Positions 5,697 through 6,047 of a stretch of 6,047 bases of DNA are shown here, in pieces; the stretch's first letter is position 1; each line of letters starts with the position of its first letter. The stretch is taken from positions 1-6,047 of the forward strand of contig JAIRLC010000107.1 in the NCBI GenBank assembly GCA_031259645.1, read 5' to 3'. Both the position numbers and the translations under genes were made by a program. The DNA is from Prevotellaceae bacterium (lineage in GTDB: Bacteria; Bacteroidota; Bacteroidia; Bacteroidales; UBA932). The notes beneath the pieces are model-generated. The model was not told where the DNA came from and did not search any database. It worked only from the letters and a program-made list of their open reading frames with translations.

Positions 5697-6047
5697 CTAT
5701 TTTATTTTTATTTTTTTTAGGGTAATACGGAAATATTTTGTTAAGTTTTTGCGTAGTTTACGTATCATTTTTTTTCGCAGATGCCGGCTGCGCAGGTGCC
5801 GGACAATACCTAAATAGGAATTGACGGTGGCTTGGGCCTGTTGCAATTCTTCTTTCGTTAGATATTGCTCCTGTTCCGTATAGCGTTCTATCAGTTGGGC
5901 GGTTTTGGCATAGAAATTTCCCTGCATTCGTTTTCCGGGAAGGATAATATGTGCCCGTATGAACGTACCGAGAAAAGCCAGTCCTTTGGTGTAGTGTTGC
6001 AAACTTACTTTTTTAGGGTGCAATTGTAGAAAAAGTTCTTTTTTCAA
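5697..6047 (-). CDS. DGR-type reverse transcriptase, C-terminal part (runs off right edge)
   Basis: The minus-strand frame is open from the right edge to a TAG at 5699-5697 and gives 116 residues; its true start lies outside the window, and the leading TTG is simply the first full codon. The segment FLQLHPKKVSLQHYTKGLAFL aligns with LELHPDKVYLQHYTKGVQFL of the complete RT in this window, which follows the YVDD motif there. Later NSYLGIVRHL and HLRKKMIRKL match NSYLGFMIHQ and NLRRKMLLEA. It is therefore the post-catalytic thumb and C-terminal region of a second, clearly diverged RT of the same class. The catalytic motifs are beyond the edge, so intactness cannot be judged. The last residues are lysine-rich (LKKIKIK). 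It is on the same strand as, and upstream of, the MutS/Avd-RT pair, with 317 bases between. It is not a recent duplicate, because the DNA similarity is only patchy. Confidence 0.82.
   Translation of the reverse strand: MKKELFLQLHPKKVSLQHYTKGLAFLGTFIRAHIILPGKRMQGNFYAKTAQLIERYTEQEQYLTKEELQQAQATVNSYLGIVRHLRSRHLRKKMIRKLRKNLTKYFRITLKKIKIK

Overview
The window looks like Bacteroidota, most likely a Bacteroidales-type genome. The evidence is the TAnnTTTG -7 promoter boxes just ahead of starts, the absence of clear Shine-Dalgarno sites, a secreted TPR protein of a type common in that phylum, a pRiA4b ORF-3-like protein, and a DGR-class reverse transcriptase beside an Avd-like four-helix bundle. No species can be named.

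Left part (1-3291). A small antitoxin-like gene runs off the left edge on the minus strand. It shares a compact divergent promoter region (about 123-178) with a rightward gene set: mtgA (monofunctional peptidoglycan glycosyltransferase), a 667-residue secreted TPR protein whose start overlaps the mtgA end by 11 bases, and, 4 bases later, a 146-residue pRiA4b ORF-3-like protein with an acidic tail. The tight packing suggests one transcript. This part is relatively G+C-rich and looks like resident chromosome.

Junction (3292-3395). About 100 bases without a gene separate convergent genes. They hold nine heptads with consensus TTACGAT, a perfect 6-bp inverted repeat, and a doubled TTAGTTC motif that runs into the stop codon of the next gene.

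Right part (3396-6047, genes on the minus strand). This is a reverse-transcriptase module with visibly lower G+C. In transcription order it holds the C-terminal end of one DGR-like RT (running off the right edge), a 317-base gap carrying a broken RAYT/IS200-like transposase tail on the other strand, a 244-residue protein with a MutS-domain-I-like N-terminus and an Avd/four-helix-bundle C-terminus, and a complete 404-residue RT with the DGR signature IGNLTSQ and catalytic YVDD. The fusion protein and the complete RT are 33 bases apart and probably co-transcribed.

The most interesting feature is the RT / MutS-Avd / RT arrangement. It uses the parts of a diversity-generating retroelement, but no template repeat, variable repeat or C-type-lectin-like target is visible here. 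Either the template and target lie beyond the right edge, or this is a DGR-derived system doing something else. The sequence alone does not settle which.
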